A stretch of DNA of 33,206 bases from Bifidobacterium breve (GTDB lineage: Bacteria > Actinomycetota > Actinomycetes > Nanopelagicales > Nanopelagicaceae). Numbering within the stretch: the stretch's first letter is position 1; the number at the start of each line of letters is the position of its first letter. The notes beneath the pieces were generated by a model, which was given only the letters and a program-made list of their open reading frames with translations, searched no databases and had not been told where the DNA came from. A program made the translations under genes and the position numbers. Of this stretch, positions 16,208 through 24,889 are shown one piece after another. The stretch covers positions 1 to 33,206 of the forward strand of contig CAMDHH010000010.1 of assembly GCA_945898065.1 (NCBI GenBank). Direction: 5' to 3'.

Positions 16208-17830
16208 ATGGATCAAATATTCCTTGATGAAGTTGAGCAGTGGATTGCCGATGATCCTGATCCAAAGAACGCTGCCCAATTACAACTTTGGCTAGATTCT
16301 AATGATGAAGATAATCTGCGAAAATCATTTTCAGGATTTTTGGAATTTGGTACTGCTGGATTACGCGGGCCACTAGGACCAGGACCATCGTGTATGAATC
16401 GCGCAGTTGTTGGGCGCACCGCTGCTGGACTTGTGGCTTATATGAAAAAGCGCGGGCTGACTTCAGTTGTTATTGGACGTGATGCACGTTATGGATCGGA
16501 AGAATTCACACGCGATAGCGCGCAAATATTTGCAGGTGCAGGAATGAAAGTCTTTGTTCTGCCTCGACCACTTCCCACTCCAGTATTGGCTTTTGCCACC
16601 AAGGAGCTTGGTTGTGATGTTGGAGTGATGGTTACAGCTAGTCATAATCCTGCGCAAGATAACGGTTATAAAGTTTATTTGGGCGGAATTGTCGATGGAA
16701 TCAATTACAACGCTTCGCAAATAGTGAATCCAACAGATACATCAATTGCTCAAGAAATTGCAGGGATAACTTCGCTCAAATCTGTGCCACGAAGTAACAC
16801 ATGGGAACTATTAGATGAAGAAGTAATTGAGAAATATATTCATCGCACTGCTCGTCTTGCTAAAAACCCAGGGGATCTCAAAATTGTTTATACAGCAATG
16901 CATGGAGTTGGAACTGAGACTGTTCAGCGCGTATTTCATTCCAGTGGCTTTGCATCTCTTATTCTTGTCGATGCACAAGCAAAGCCTGACCCTAACTTTC
17001 CAACTGTCGCATTTCCTAACCCAGAAGAACCTGGTGCAATTGATTTAGCGCTCGAGACTGCACGCGCATTCGATGCCGATTTAGTAATTGCTAATGATCC
17101 CGATGCTGATCGATGTGCTGCTGCAATCAAAGATTTGCAAGGGCAGTGGCGCATGTTGCGCGGAGATGAACTTGGAGTCATATTCGGTGAAGCAATTGCT
17201 CGCACCATAAAGAAAGGAACTTTTGCTAATTCCATTGTTTCATCCTCTGCTCTCAAAAAGATTGCCCATCACTATTCACTCGATTTCAAAGAGACTCTTA
17301 CTGGCTTCAAGTGGCTAGCAAAAATAGAGAATCTGACATTTGGCTATGAAGAAGCAATTGGTTACTGTGTCGATTCAAAAACAGTTAATGATAAAGATGG
17401 GATTTCTGCAGCATTGTATTTAGCGCAGATTGCTAGCGATCTCGCCCAGGAAGATAAGACTTTGCAAGATTTGCTCAATGAAGTGTGGAAGAGAGATGGT
17501 TTTCACGCAACAGAACAGATTTCAATCCGCTTTACTGATCTGAACAAAATGGATCACATCCTCGCCGACCTTCGCGCCAATGCGCCAAAGGAGATTGCAG
17601 GCCTTCTCGTTGAATCAATTGATGATCTTGCAAAACCTTCAAATGATTTGCCACCAACAGAGGGAATTCGAATCTGGCTTGCAGGTGGTATTCGCGTCAT
17701 TATTCGCCCAAGTGGCACTGAACCAAAGATGAAATGTTACATAGAGGTAATTGCAGCTGATGAAAAAAGAGCGCAATCGCAGTTGGAAATACTGCGAGAA
17801 CCGCTTAGAACATTACTCAGCAGAGATTGA
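16208..17830 (+). CDS. Phosphohexomutase family enzyme, probable phosphopentomutase
   Basis: A 540-residue alpha-D-phosphohexomutase family protein of the long PGM2-like class. The phosphoserine loop is [15 protein letters not shown] (Ser145), the metal loop is NDPDADRCA, the sugar-binding loop is [11 protein letters not shown], and the C-terminal phosphate site is [15 protein letters not shown]2-type enzymes interconvert (deoxy)ribose 1- and 5-phosphates or glucose phosphates. Directly after pnp, and in a region with deoC, phosphopentomutase is the likeliest role; phosphomannomutase is the usual automatic label. The ATG at 16208 is chosen; an in-frame ATG 25 codons earlier lies inside pnp. 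The 3' end overlaps add on the other strand by 18 bases. Confidence 0.87.
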   Translation: MDQIFLDEVEQWIADDPDPKNAAQLQLWLDSNDEDNLRKSFSGFLEFGTAGLRGPLGPGPSCMNRAVVGRTAAGLVAYMKKRGLTSVVIGRDARYGSEEFTRDSAQIFAGAGMKVFVLPRPLPTPVLAFATKELGCDVGVMVTASHNPAQDNGYKVYLGGIVDGINYNASQIVNPTDTSIAQEIAGITSLKSVPRSNTWELLDEEVIEKYIHRTARLAKNPGDLKIVYTAMHGVGTETVQRVFHSSGFASLILVDAQAKPDPNFPTVAFPNPEEPGAIDLALETARAFDADLVIANDPDADRCAAAIKDLQGQWRMLRGDELGVIFGEAIARTIKKGTFANSIVSSSALKKIAHHYSLDFKETLTGFKWLAKIENLTFGYEEAIGYCVDSKTVNDKDGISAALYLAQIASDLAQEDKTLQDLLNEVWKRDGFHATEQISIRFTDLNKMDHILADLRANAPKEIAGLLVESIDDLAKPSNDLPPTEGIRIWLAGGIRVIIRPSGTEPKMKCYIEVIAADEKRAQSQLEILREPLRTLLSRD

Positions 17831-18907
17831 TAAATAGGCAGGCTTTACAACCTCTTCAATAATTGCGAGTCGTTCCTCAAATGGGATAAATGCACTCTTG
17901 AGCGCATTTATTGTGACGCGTTGTAGGTCTGTGAAATTCCAGTCAAATGCATTGACTAGCTCACTCATCTCGTGGGACATCGAAGTCTGACTCATCAATC
18001 TATTATCTGTGTTCAACGTAATTCTAAATCTTAGTTTTGCTAACTTCCCAATTGGGTGATCCTTGATTGTATGAACAGCCCCTGTTTGTAAATTTGAAGT
18101 AGGACATAGTTCTAGAGGTATTCGACGATCGCGGACATAGGAAGATAGTCGTCCAAGTTTTGCAGTAGGACCAGAAAAATCAATGTCATCAATGATTCGC
18201 ACTCCATGGCCTAATCGCTCAGCACCGCATAATTGAATTGCCTCCCAAATTGATGGCAATCCGTAGGCCTCTCCCGCGTGAATCGTGAAGTGTGCATTTT
18301 CGCGACGTAGATAATCAAAAGTTTCTATTTGATCACTAGGTGGGAAACCATCTTCAGGGCCAGCAATATCAAATCCAACAACTCCAGCATCGCGATATTT
18401 GACTACTAATTCTGCAACTTCTTGCGACAATTTGTTCTGTCGCATTCCGCAAAGAATCGATGTTACTTGGATAGAAAAACCTTCAGCCTTTGCTTCTGCC
18501 TCACCAAGTCGATAGCCCTCAAGCGTTGCCTCAATGACATCCGACATTGTCAGACCTTTATTTGTAAATAACTCTGGAGCACCACGTACTTCTGCATACA
18601 CAACACCGTCGCGCGCAAGATCTATCGCACATTCTCGAGCTACACGAACAATATCTTCGCGGCGTTGCATGACGGCGATTGTGTGAGAAAAGGTTTCTAG
18701 ATATCTAATGAGTGAACCTGAATCACATGCTTCGCGAAACCAATCCCCTAATTCTTTAGCATCACGTGTAGGAAGTGATGAGTAACCAATCTCTTGCGCG
18801 ATATCAATAATCGTTTGTGGGCGAAGACCGCCATCTAAGTGATCATGAAGTAGAGCTTTTGGTAAGCGTTTAATTTGGTCAGGGGTGGGACGGTTTTTCA
18901 AAGACAT
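17813..18907 (-). CDS. add: Adenosine deaminase
   Basis: A 364-residue adenosine deaminase. It hydrolyses adenosine and deoxyadenosine to inosine forms. Metal ligands and catalytic residues are visible: LLHDHLDGG (HxH, residues about 19-27), HAGEAYG (His and catalytic Glu), GHGVRIID, and LNTDNRLMS (Asp ligand). The ATG at 18907 is preceded by GGGGG at 6 bases, the clearest Shine-Dalgarno sequence among the first genes here; a TTG 16 codons earlier is less likely. The product inosine feeds PNP, whose operon converges on this gene. It is divergent from cdd. Confidence 0.93.
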   Translation of the reverse strand: MSLKNRPTPDQIKRLPKALLHDHLDGGLRPQTIIDIAQEIGYSSLPTRDAKELGDWFREACDSGSLIRYLETFSHTIAVMQRREDIVRVARECAIDLARDGVVYAEVRGAPELFTNKGLTMSDVIEATLEGYRLGEAEAKAEGFSIQVTSILCGMRQNKLSQEVAELVVKYRDAGVVGFDIAGPEDGFPPSDQIETFDYLRRENAHFTIHAGEAYGLPSIWEAIQLCGAERLGHGVRIIDDIDFSGPTAKLGRLSSYVRDRRIPLELCPTSNLQTGAVHTIKDHPIGKLAKLRFRITLNTDNRLMSQTSMSHEMSELVNAFDWNFTDLQRVTINALKSAFIPFEERLAIIEEVVKPAYLSISAE

Positions 18908-19024
18908 CGCAGCCCCCTTTGTGAAATCGAATAGTGGCTTCACCTTACTAAACAAGTAGTAACTAAGGGAAATATTCTCACCAGAGATGTAGCCCTTACG
19001 TACTATTCACCTTAGAATCACCCA
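18908..19024. promoter_or_regulatory. Divergent add/cdd promoter region
   Basis: A 117-base spacer. For cdd (plus), TAGAAT at 19013-19018 lies 6 bases before the ATG at 19025. For add (minus), a TAAGGT hexamer (complement of 18942-18947) would give a short leader that includes the GGGGG Shine-Dalgarno sequence. An imperfect inverted repeat, CCTTACTA (18943-18950) against TAGTAACTAAGG (18957-18968), lies upstream of the add hexamer and partly overlaps it; it could be an operator, but the evidence is thin. Confidence 0.45.
19013..19018 (+). promoter_or_regulatory. -10 element (TAGAAT) for cdd
   Basis: TAGAAT is one mismatch from TATAAT and is followed by 6 bases and the ATG at 19025, giving a leaderless transcript. 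No Shine-Dalgarno sequence precedes the start. Confidence 0.6.
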
Positions 19025-19417
19025 ATGATAAAGATTGATTGGGATTTATTACATAAGAGCGCAAAGACTGCAATGAAGAGCGCATATGTTCCATACTCAA
19101 AATTTCCCGTTGGTGTTGCCGCCCTCGTCGACGATGGTCGAATTGTCACCGGTTGCAATGTTGAGAATGCAAGTTACGGACTTAGCCTTTGTGCTGAATG
19201 CGGGTTAGTTTCAAATTTAGCTTTATCTGGTGGTGGTCGACTCATTGCAATCGTTTGTGTTGATGCACAAGGTGAATTCTTATCTCCTTGCGGACGCTGT
19301 CGCCAACTTCTATTTGAACATGGCGGAAATGATTTAGTACACATGACACCCGAGGGTGCAAAAGATATGGCTCACCTTTTACCGTGGGCATTTGGACCAG
19401 ATAACTTAGATAAGTAA
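19025..19417 (+). CDS. cdd: Cytidine deaminase
   Basis: A 130-residue tetramer-type cytidine deaminase. It converts cytidine and deoxycytidine to uridine forms. Residues SAYVPYSKFPVG and GCNVENASYGLSLCAE form the N-terminal and catalytic parts: CAE supplies a zinc ligand and the proton-shuttle Glu; PCGRCRQ gives the other two Cys ligands. The start fits TAGAAT-N6-ATG, a strong leaderless promoter. The cytochrome P450 gene begins two bases after the stop, so they are probably co-transcribed. The uridine made here would suit the tandem uridine phosphorylases at 25825-27321. Confidence 0.95.
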   Translation: MIKIDWDLLHKSAKTAMKSAYVPYSKFPVGVAALVDDGRIVTGCNVENASYGLSLCAECGLVSNLALSGGGRLIAIVCVDAQGEFLSPCGRCRQLLFEHGGNDLVHMTPEGAKDMAHLLPWAFGPDNLDK

Positions 19418-19419
19418 GA

Positions 19420-20595
19420 ATGCTCGATTTCAAAAATCCAGACTTTATTGCAAACCCTTATCCCGGGTTAGCAGAGTTGCGAGCATATGGAAAACCTATT
19501 TGGCATGACGATCTTGGACTCTTTTTAGCAGCGAAGCATCGCGATGCAAACGATGTTCTACGTAATAAGTCCCTGGGAAGAATTTATCGACCTCGTGTGC
19601 CAGAAGATGAATGGTTTGATTTTAATTGGTTACATTCAGATTCAATTTTAGATAGCGAGCCACCAAAACATACTCGTCTGCGTTCATTAGTTGCAAAAGC
19701 ATTTAACAGAGGTCGAATCGATGCACTTGCTCCTCAAATAGAAACTCTGACTCAAGAATTACTAGATCAGATTGCCCTGAAGAAGGATTTTGATGTAATC
19801 GCTGATTATGCAGAGCCTCTTCCTGTAAAAGTTATCGCTGCGCTATTAGATTTTCCAGTTGAAGATGAATACTTGTTACGTCCTTGGTCACAAGCGATTG
19901 TGAAGATGTATGAGGTAGATCCAACACAAGAGAACCAAGCGGGAGCAAGGCGCGCAGCCTCTGAATTTGCGACATATGTTCATGATTTGATGATTGCTCG
20001 AAAAAAGAAGCCTGGTGCTGACCTGATTAGCGAATTAGCGATTGTGGAAGAGGCAGGGGAGAAACTCAATGCACACGAACTAATCGCAACCTGCATTCTC
20101 TTACTCAATGCTGGGCATGAAGCAAGCGTCAATGGCTTTGGCAACGGAATTGTTGCCGCCTTTAAAGAAGAATCACAATGGGATCTTCTCAAAAAAGATC
20201 CATATGCGATTTCTACAACAGCTATTGAGGAATTTTTACGCTTTGATGCTCCTCTTCACTTCTTCGATAGAACAGCAACTGAAGATACAGAAATTGGCGG
20301 GGTAAAGATCGAAAAAGGTCAGAAGATTGTGAGCCTGCTTGGTTCTGCTAATCGCGATGAAGATGTATTTGAAAATCCAAATACTATGAATTTACTGCGA
20401 GATCCAAATCCGCATATTGGCTTTGGAGCAGGTATCCACTTCTGTCTGGGTGGACCACTAGCGCGCTTGGAGATGAATATTTCGCTTCCAGCGCTATTCT
20501 CTCGTTTCCCGAATATGCGCCTTGTCGGTGAAGCAACACGCAGGCCAACATTTTCACTACGTGGATATGAAAAGATTCCAGCGACTATCAATTGA
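19420..20595 (+). CDS. Cytochrome P450
   Basis: A 391-residue soluble bacterial P450. The heme-binding motif is FGAGIHFCLGGPLARLE with Cys342 as ligand. The I-helix has LLLNAGHEASVN (the AGxE(T/A)(S/T) oxygen-activation motif), the K-helix ExxR is EEFLR, and the C-helix region has PPKHTRLRSLVAKAF. No membrane segment is seen. It would need a ferredoxin and reductase; none is encoded nearby. The substrate is unknown. It sits between cdd and a nucleoside hydrolase with 2- and 11-base gaps, so it is part of a three-gene operon of nucleoside genes, which is unusual and may hint at a nucleoside-like or base-like substrate. That link is inference. Confidence 0.93.
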   Translation: MLDFKNPDFIANPYPGLAELRAYGKPIWHDDLGLFLAAKHRDANDVLRNKSLGRIYRPRVPEDEWFDFNWLHSDSILDSEPPKHTRLRSLVAKAFNRGRIDALAPQIETLTQELLDQIALKKDFDVIADYAEPLPVKVIAALLDFPVEDEYLLRPWSQAIVKMYEVDPTQENQAGARRAASEFATYVHDLMIARKKKPGADLISELAIVEEAGEKLNAHELIATCILLLNAGHEASVNGFGNGIVAAFKEESQWDLLKKDPYAISTTAIEEFLRFDAPLHFFDRTATEDTEIGGVKIEKGQKIVSLLGSANRDEDVFENPNTMNLLRDPNPHIGFGAGIHFCLGGPLARLEMNISLPALFSRFPNMRLVGEATRRPTFSLRGYEKIPATIN

Positions 20596-20606
20596 AAGGT
20601 AAATAT

Positions 20607-21539
20607 ATGAATATCATTCTTGACGTTGATACAGGAGTTGATGATGCATTCGCGCTTCTCTTTGCTGCACGCTCTCCCCTAGTAAACCTCATTGGTATTA
20701 CATGTGTTGATGGCAATACAAATTTGGATAATGTTGTTGCTAACACGCTTACCGTTCTCGATGCTGCCGGAGCTGGCGATATTCCTGTTGCACGAGGTGC
20801 TGCAAGGCCACTCTTAGAGCTTCCTAGTTATGCCGAATTTGTACATGGCTCTGATGGAATGGTCGAAATGCAGTCGAAAGATTCCAAGCGAGTTCTTGAT
20901 CCTCGCACTGCAATTGAATTGATGAGGGATCTCATCAACGCTAGTCCTGAGCCAGTGACACTTGTTCCGATAGGACCACTTACAAATATCGCACTCTTCC
21001 TTAGGGCCTTCCCCGATGCAGCAAGCAAACTGGAGCGAATTGTTCTCATGGGTGGTTCAGCATCTGTTGGAAATGCAACTGCAACAGCAGAATTCAATAT
21101 TTGGCATGACCCAGAAGCTGCAGCAATCGTCTTTACCAGTGGTGTGCCAATCACTATGTATGGATTAGATGTTTTCACTGATCTACAGATGACTCAAGAC
21201 GATGCTAAGAGCCTGATAGCCAAAGGTGATAAAACTTCACTATTTGCGGGAACTCTTGTTGACCGATTTATCAAACAAATGGGACATGATGTAACTCTTG
21301 GTGATTATGGTGCTGTGGCAACTGCTATCGCACCACAATTAGCGCGAACACAAAGTCTCAGAGTTGTTGTTGATACTACTCATGGACCAAATCGCGGACA
21401 GACAGTATGTGATCACAGGTCATATGCCGATATCGCGCCGGAATCTGCGCACACTCATGCACCACAAGTAGATGTAGTTCTAGAAATAGATATCAAAGCA
21501 ATGAAAGATATGTGGATTAAAACAATTACTGGAAACTAA
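20607..21539 (+). CDS. Nucleoside hydrolase family protein 1 (IunH-like)
   Basis: A 310-residue inosine-uridine preferring nucleoside hydrolase family protein. The calcium-binding start DVDTGVDDA (DxDxGxDD) is intact, as are PIGPLTNIAL, VLMGGSA and EFNIWHDPEAA. The usual HDP motif near the C-terminus is LGDYGAVA: Asp233 (metal ligand) is kept but the catalytic His position is Gly232. The enzyme may therefore have altered leaving-group activation or substrate. The ATG at 20607 follows AAAGG at 8 bases; a TTG five codons earlier is possible. It is the last gene of the cdd-P450 operon. Its TAA interlocks with the TAG of the convergent short aldehyde dehydrogenase gene. Confidence 0.88.
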   Translation: MNIILDVDTGVDDAFALLFAARSPLVNLIGITCVDGNTNLDNVVANTLTVLDAAGAGDIPVARGAARPLLELPSYAEFVHGSDGMVEMQSKDSKRVLDPRTAIELMRDLINASPEPVTLVPIGPLTNIALFLRAFPDAASKLERIVLMGGSASVGNATATAEFNIWHDPEAAAIVFTSGVPITMYGLDVFTDLQMTQDDAKSLIAKGDKTSLFAGTLVDRFIKQMGHDVTLGDYGAVATAIAPQLARTQSLRVVVDTTHGPNRGQTVCDHRSYADIAPESAHTHAPQVDVVLEIDIKAMKDMWIKTITGN

Positions 21540-22375
21540 ATCCCGATTGGGTGCCAGACTGTTTTATATTCCATAAATGCAAGCATTCTTTGAGGTGTAT
21601 CTGAGCTAGAGAATTTATGAATTCTCTTCAGGTTATCCGCACCAGATACACGAACTTCTTTATCTAATTCCTTAGATAGCCCAGTTGCATCTATTGCATC
21701 GACATCCATATGTGCACCCATCCAAGGTGCAAGCTCACTTGTAATACCGGTAAGAATATTGACGACCCCACCAGGTAAATCACTTGTAGCTAGCGCTTCA
21801 CTCAGTGTTACTGCACAGAGCGGGTATTTTTGGCTTGCAACAACTACTGCAGTATTTCCACCAGCAATAACTGGAGCAATTGCTTGAACAAGTCCTAGAA
21901 GTGCACTTTTTTGTGCTGGAAATACTCCAACCACACCGACTGATTCAGGAATCGTAAAATTATAAAATGGACCCGAAATAGGATTCGTAGATCCCGCAAC
22001 CGTTGAAATTTTGTCACACCAGCCGGAATACCAAACCCAGGCATCTATTGCTTGATCTACTTGTTTCTTGGCGGCAACTCGAGAGACTCCTTCAAGTAGC
22101 GCAATCTCTTCAACAAATTCTTCACTACGTGCTTCCATCATCTCTGCAATGCGATAAAGAATTTGTGAGCGATTGAATGCAGTTGCACTACTCCAGCCAC
22201 CAAAAGCACTTCGAGCAGCGGTTACAGCATCGCGTAAATCTTTTCGAGATGCTTGAGCAGGATTTGCTATGAAATTTGATTTCGCATCAGTAACTTCATA
22301 TGTACGTCCAGATTCACTTCGAGGAAATGCTCCACCAATATATAGTTTGTAAGTCTTACGGATATCAATTCTCAT
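21536..22375 (-). CDS. Short aldehyde dehydrogenase family protein lacking the catalytic Cys region
   Basis: A 279-residue protein matching the N-terminal NAD-binding half of aldehyde dehydrogenases: KLYIGGAFPRSESGRTYEV, then AVTAARSAFGGWS, NRSQILYRIAEMME, ESVGVVGVFPAQ, IAGGNTAVVVAS, LPGGVVNILTG. It then skips the catalytic domain (no ELGGK, no NQGxxC) and ends EYKTVWHPIGI. Full-length enzymes are about 480 residues. The frame is intact and the end is not ragged, so it looks like an established short form, perhaps a partner or pseudoenzyme subunit. Its ATG overlaps the stop of the full-length gene by one base (TAATG). From memory, actinobacterial deoC loci often carry two such genes in tandem. 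Confidence 0.82.
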   Translation of the reverse strand: MRIDIRKTYKLYIGGAFPRSESGRTYEVTDAKSNFIANPAQASRKDLRDAVTAARSAFGGWSSATAFNRSQILYRIAEMMEARSEEFVEEIALLEGVSRVAAKKQVDQAIDAWVWYSGWCDKISTVAGSTNPISGPFYNFTIPESVGVVGVFPAQKSALLGLVQAIAPVIAGGNTAVVVASQKYPLCAVTLSEALATSDLPGGVVNILTGITSELAPWMGAHMDVDAIDATGLSKELDKEVRVSGADNLKRIHKFSSSDTPQRMLAFMEYKTVWHPIGI

Positions 22376-23817
22376 TATTTTTCTCCGCCCTTCAAATACG
22401 CAGCTAAGCCATGTCGCCCACCTTCACGACCCCACCCTGATTCTTTATATCCACCAAATGGACTTGCAGGATCAAATTTATTGAAAGTGTTCGCCCAGAT
22501 AACTCCCGCTTTGAGTTGCTTAGCAGCCCAGAGGATTCGAGAACCTTTCTCAGTCCACACGCCTGCAGATAAACCGTAAGGAGTGTTATTCGCTTTATCA
22601 ATCGCCTCTTGAGGTGTTCTAAATGTTAGGACTGAAAGTACTGGTCCAAATATTTCTTCCTGTGCGATTCGATTTGCTTGTGTTACACCTGTAAATATTG
22701 TTGGTGGATACCAGAATCCCTTTTCAGGCAAAGCGCACTCTGGACTCCAGCGATGCGCTCCTTCTGCATCTCCGCTGGAAGAAATCTCTTTAATGCGTGC
22801 TAGTTGCGCAGCAGAGTTGATTGCACCTAAATCAGTGTTTTTATCGAGTGGATCTCCCACTCGAATCTGAGAGATACGATGCTTGAGTTTTTCAATCAAT
22901 TCATCGTGCACATTCTCTTGAACTAGAAGTCGTGATCCAGCGCAGCAAACATGACCTTGGTTGAAGAAAATACCGCTAACAATTCCTTCAACTGTTTGAT
23001 CAATTGGTGAATCATCAAAGACGATATTGGCACCCTTGCCACCTAATTCAAGTGTTGCGCTCTTACCTGTTCCTGCAATGGCGCGTGCGATTCCTTTACC
23101 AACACCCGTTGAGCCAGTAAATGCAATTTTATCGATATCAGGATGATTCACGAGTGCTGAGCCGGTTGCGCCATCGCCTGTAACAATATTTACAACACCA
23201 GCGGGTAATCCTGCCTGCTGACACACCTCTGCGAAGAGCAGTGCTGTCAGTGGTGTTGTCTCTGCAGGTTTGAGTACAACCGTATTGCCAGTTGCAAGTG
23301 CTGGCGCAATTTTCCAAGCAAGCATAAGCAATGGAAAATTCCAAGGAATAATCTGACCAACAACTCCATGGGGACGAGGATTATCTCCAGCTCCTGCATA
23401 TTTTAATTTATCTGCCCAACCGGCGTGGTAGAAAAAATGTGCCGCAGCAAGTGGAATATCAATATCTCTGGTCTCGCGAATTGGTTTTCCATTATCCATT
23501 GTTTCAAGCACTGCAAACTCACGAGCACGTTCTTGCATGATGCGTGCGATTCTAAATAGATACTTACCACGCTCCTGTGGAGCCATTTTTGACCAAACTT
23601 TTGTGTATGCAGTGCGAGCCGCAGCAACTGCCTTATCAACATCACTTGCTTGTGCATGCGCAATTTTTGAGAGAACTTTCTCAGTTGCAGGATTAATCGT
23701 ATTGAATGTCTTTGAGCCTTTAGCATCAACAAATTTTCCATTGATAAATAGACCGTACTGCGCCCTAATATCAACAATTGCAGTTGATTCGGGCGCTGGA
23801 GAGTATTCAAATGTCAT
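22375..23817 (-). CDS. Aldehyde dehydrogenase (NAD-dependent), probably for acetaldehyde from DeoC
   Basis: A 480-residue full-length ALDH. Motifs: VGQIIPWNFPLLM, LKPAETTPLTAL, FTGSTGVGKGIA, LELGGKGANIV (general-base Glu) and FFNQGHVCCAGSR, with Cys291 the probable nucleophile; EEIFGPVLSVLTF is near the end. It oxidises an aldehyde to an acid with NAD(P). Its ATG lies two bases after the deoC stop, and DeoC releases acetaldehyde, so acetaldehyde is the likely substrate. The precise aldehyde is not fixed by sequence. The short ALDH-like gene follows with a one-base overlap. Confidence 0.92.
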   Translation of the reverse strand: MTFEYSPAPESTAIVDIRAQYGLFINGKFVDAKGSKTFNTINPATEKVLSKIAHAQASDVDKAVAAARTAYTKVWSKMAPQERGKYLFRIARIMQERAREFAVLETMDNGKPIRETRDIDIPLAAAHFFYHAGWADKLKYAGAGDNPRPHGVVGQIIPWNFPLLMLAWKIAPALATGNTVVLKPAETTPLTALLFAEVCQQAGLPAGVVNIVTGDGATGSALVNHPDIDKIAFTGSTGVGKGIARAIAGTGKSATLELGGKGANIVFDDSPIDQTVEGIVSGIFFNQGHVCCAGSRLLVQENVHDELIEKLKHRISQIRVGDPLDKNTDLGAINSAAQLARIKEISSSGDAEGAHRWSPECALPEKGFWYPPTIFTGVTQANRIAQEEIFGPVLSVLTFRTPQEAIDKANNTPYGLSAGVWTEKGSRILWAAKQLKAGVIWANTFNKFDPASPFGGYKESGWGREGGRHGLAAYLKGGEK

Positions 23818-23819
23818 TT

Positions 23820-24758
23820 CTAATCCAATGTCACATAGTTAGGGCCGGTATAGTTACCGTTGCGTAATTTCATTCTTTGCATAAGCAGGTCATTGAGTAG
23901 GGCGCTTGCTCCAATTCGAAATAGCTTTGGCGTCAACCACTCTTCTCCTGCGGTTTCGCGAACAAGGACTAATTGCTTGATTGCATCCTTAGTGGTGCGA
24001 ATACCCCCAGCTGGTTTTACGCCGATTCGAATTCCAGTCATTGCATACCAATCTCTTACTGCCTCCAACATGACCAAAACTACGGGCGCTGTTGCTGCAG
24101 GAGATATTTTTCCAGTGCTTGTCTTGATGAAATCTGCTCCCGCTGCCATGGCTAGGTGCGAGGCTTTACGTACATTGTCCAAAGTGACGAGTTCTCCAGT
24201 CTCAAGAATGACTTTGAGGTGAGCACGATCTGCGCATAATTCTTTGATGTATACGATTTCGGTAAAGACTTTTACTAGGTCTCCAGAGAGAAAAGCTCCT
24301 CGATCAATCACCATATCAATTTCAGTTGCACCGTTATTGAGTGCGTCCAAAGTATCTTGTTTCTTCACTTCTAAACTTGCACGGCCAGATGGAAATGCAG
24401 TTGATACTGCAGCCACCGGTATTGATTGCCCACCTATTGCATCTAGATGTTTTCTAGCGGTTGCAACTTTGTCATTGTAAACACAGATTGCACCAACACT
24501 TGGAACACTGGGATCTGTTGGATCAGGATGTACTGCTTTAGTACAAAGAGCTCTTACTTTTCCATCTGTATCTGAACCCTCAAGAGTTGTTAGGTCAATC
24601 ATTGAGATCGCACAATCAATTGCCCATTTTTTACTTGTAGTTTTAATACTTCTAGTTGCCAGCATTGCTGCACGTGATTCTGCGCCGACTTGATCAACTC
24701 CTGGAAGTTGTTTTAGAAAACGTCGTATTGACGTATCTGTTCCATCGACTAATTGCAC
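23820..24758 (-). CDS. deoC: Deoxyribose-phosphate aldolase
   Basis: A 312-residue DeoC of the long actinobacterial form. It cleaves 2-deoxyribose 5-phosphate to acetaldehyde and glyceraldehyde 3-phosphate by a Schiff-base lysine. Motifs: KALDLTTL-like AISMIDLTTLEGSD, AVSTAFPSGR, EIDMVIDRGAF, LKVILETGEL, ADFIKTSTGK (Schiff-base Lys) and GVKPAGGIR. The frame is open to 24896, but that would run into the divergent nucleoside hydrolase gene. GTG at 24758 is preferred: a perfect TATAAT lies 6 bases upstream and the protein begins just before the conserved RRFLKQLPGVD. It heads the deoC-ALDH-short ALDH operon. Confidence 0.92.
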   Translation of the reverse strand: MQLVDGTDTSIRRFLKQLPGVDQVGAESRAAMLATRSIKTTSKKWAIDCAISMIDLTTLEGSDTDGKVRALCTKAVHPDPTDPSVPSVGAICVYNDKVATARKHLDAIGGQSIPVAAVSTAFPSGRASLEVKKQDTLDALNNGATEIDMVIDRGAFLSGDLVKVFTEIVYIKELCADRAHLKVILETGELVTLDNVRKASHLAMAAGADFIKTSTGKISPAATAPVVLVMLEAVRDWYAMTGIRIGVKPAGGIRTTKDAIKQLVLVRETAGEEWLTPKLFRIGASALLNDLLMQRMKLRNGNYTGPNYVTLD

Positions 24759-24889
24759 AATTGAATTATATCTGAAGAATGTTAATGGTGAGAAGGGGTT
24801 GCCATGTACCGTTCTTGTAAATGTGCCTATTTTCGTTAGCATTGGCGCTCTGAAGTGAGTATTTTCAATTAAAGAGGAGTAACTACCAA
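24759..24889. promoter_or_regulatory. Divergent deoC/nucleoside hydrolase 2 promoter region
   Basis: A 131-base spacer, the longest in the window. Minus strand: TATAAT (complement of 24765-24770) 6 bases before the deoC GTG. Plus strand: TATTTT at 24860-24865 and a Shine-Dalgarno AAGAGGAG at 24872-24879, 10 bases before the ATG at 24890. No convincing operator repeat was seen. Confidence 0.55.
24765..24770 (-). promoter_or_regulatory. -10 element (perfect TATAAT) for deoC
   Basis: Read on the minus strand, TATAAT is followed by TCAATT and the GTG at 24758. This fixes the deoC start at GTG 24758 and implies a leaderless message. Confidence 0.65.

Noticed and set aside
20607-21539. Nucleoside hydrolase 1 as a pseudogene because the catalytic His is missing
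   Set aside because: The frame is intact, metal ligands are kept, length is normal, and it has a Shine-Dalgarno sequence and an operon position; altered specificity is more likely.
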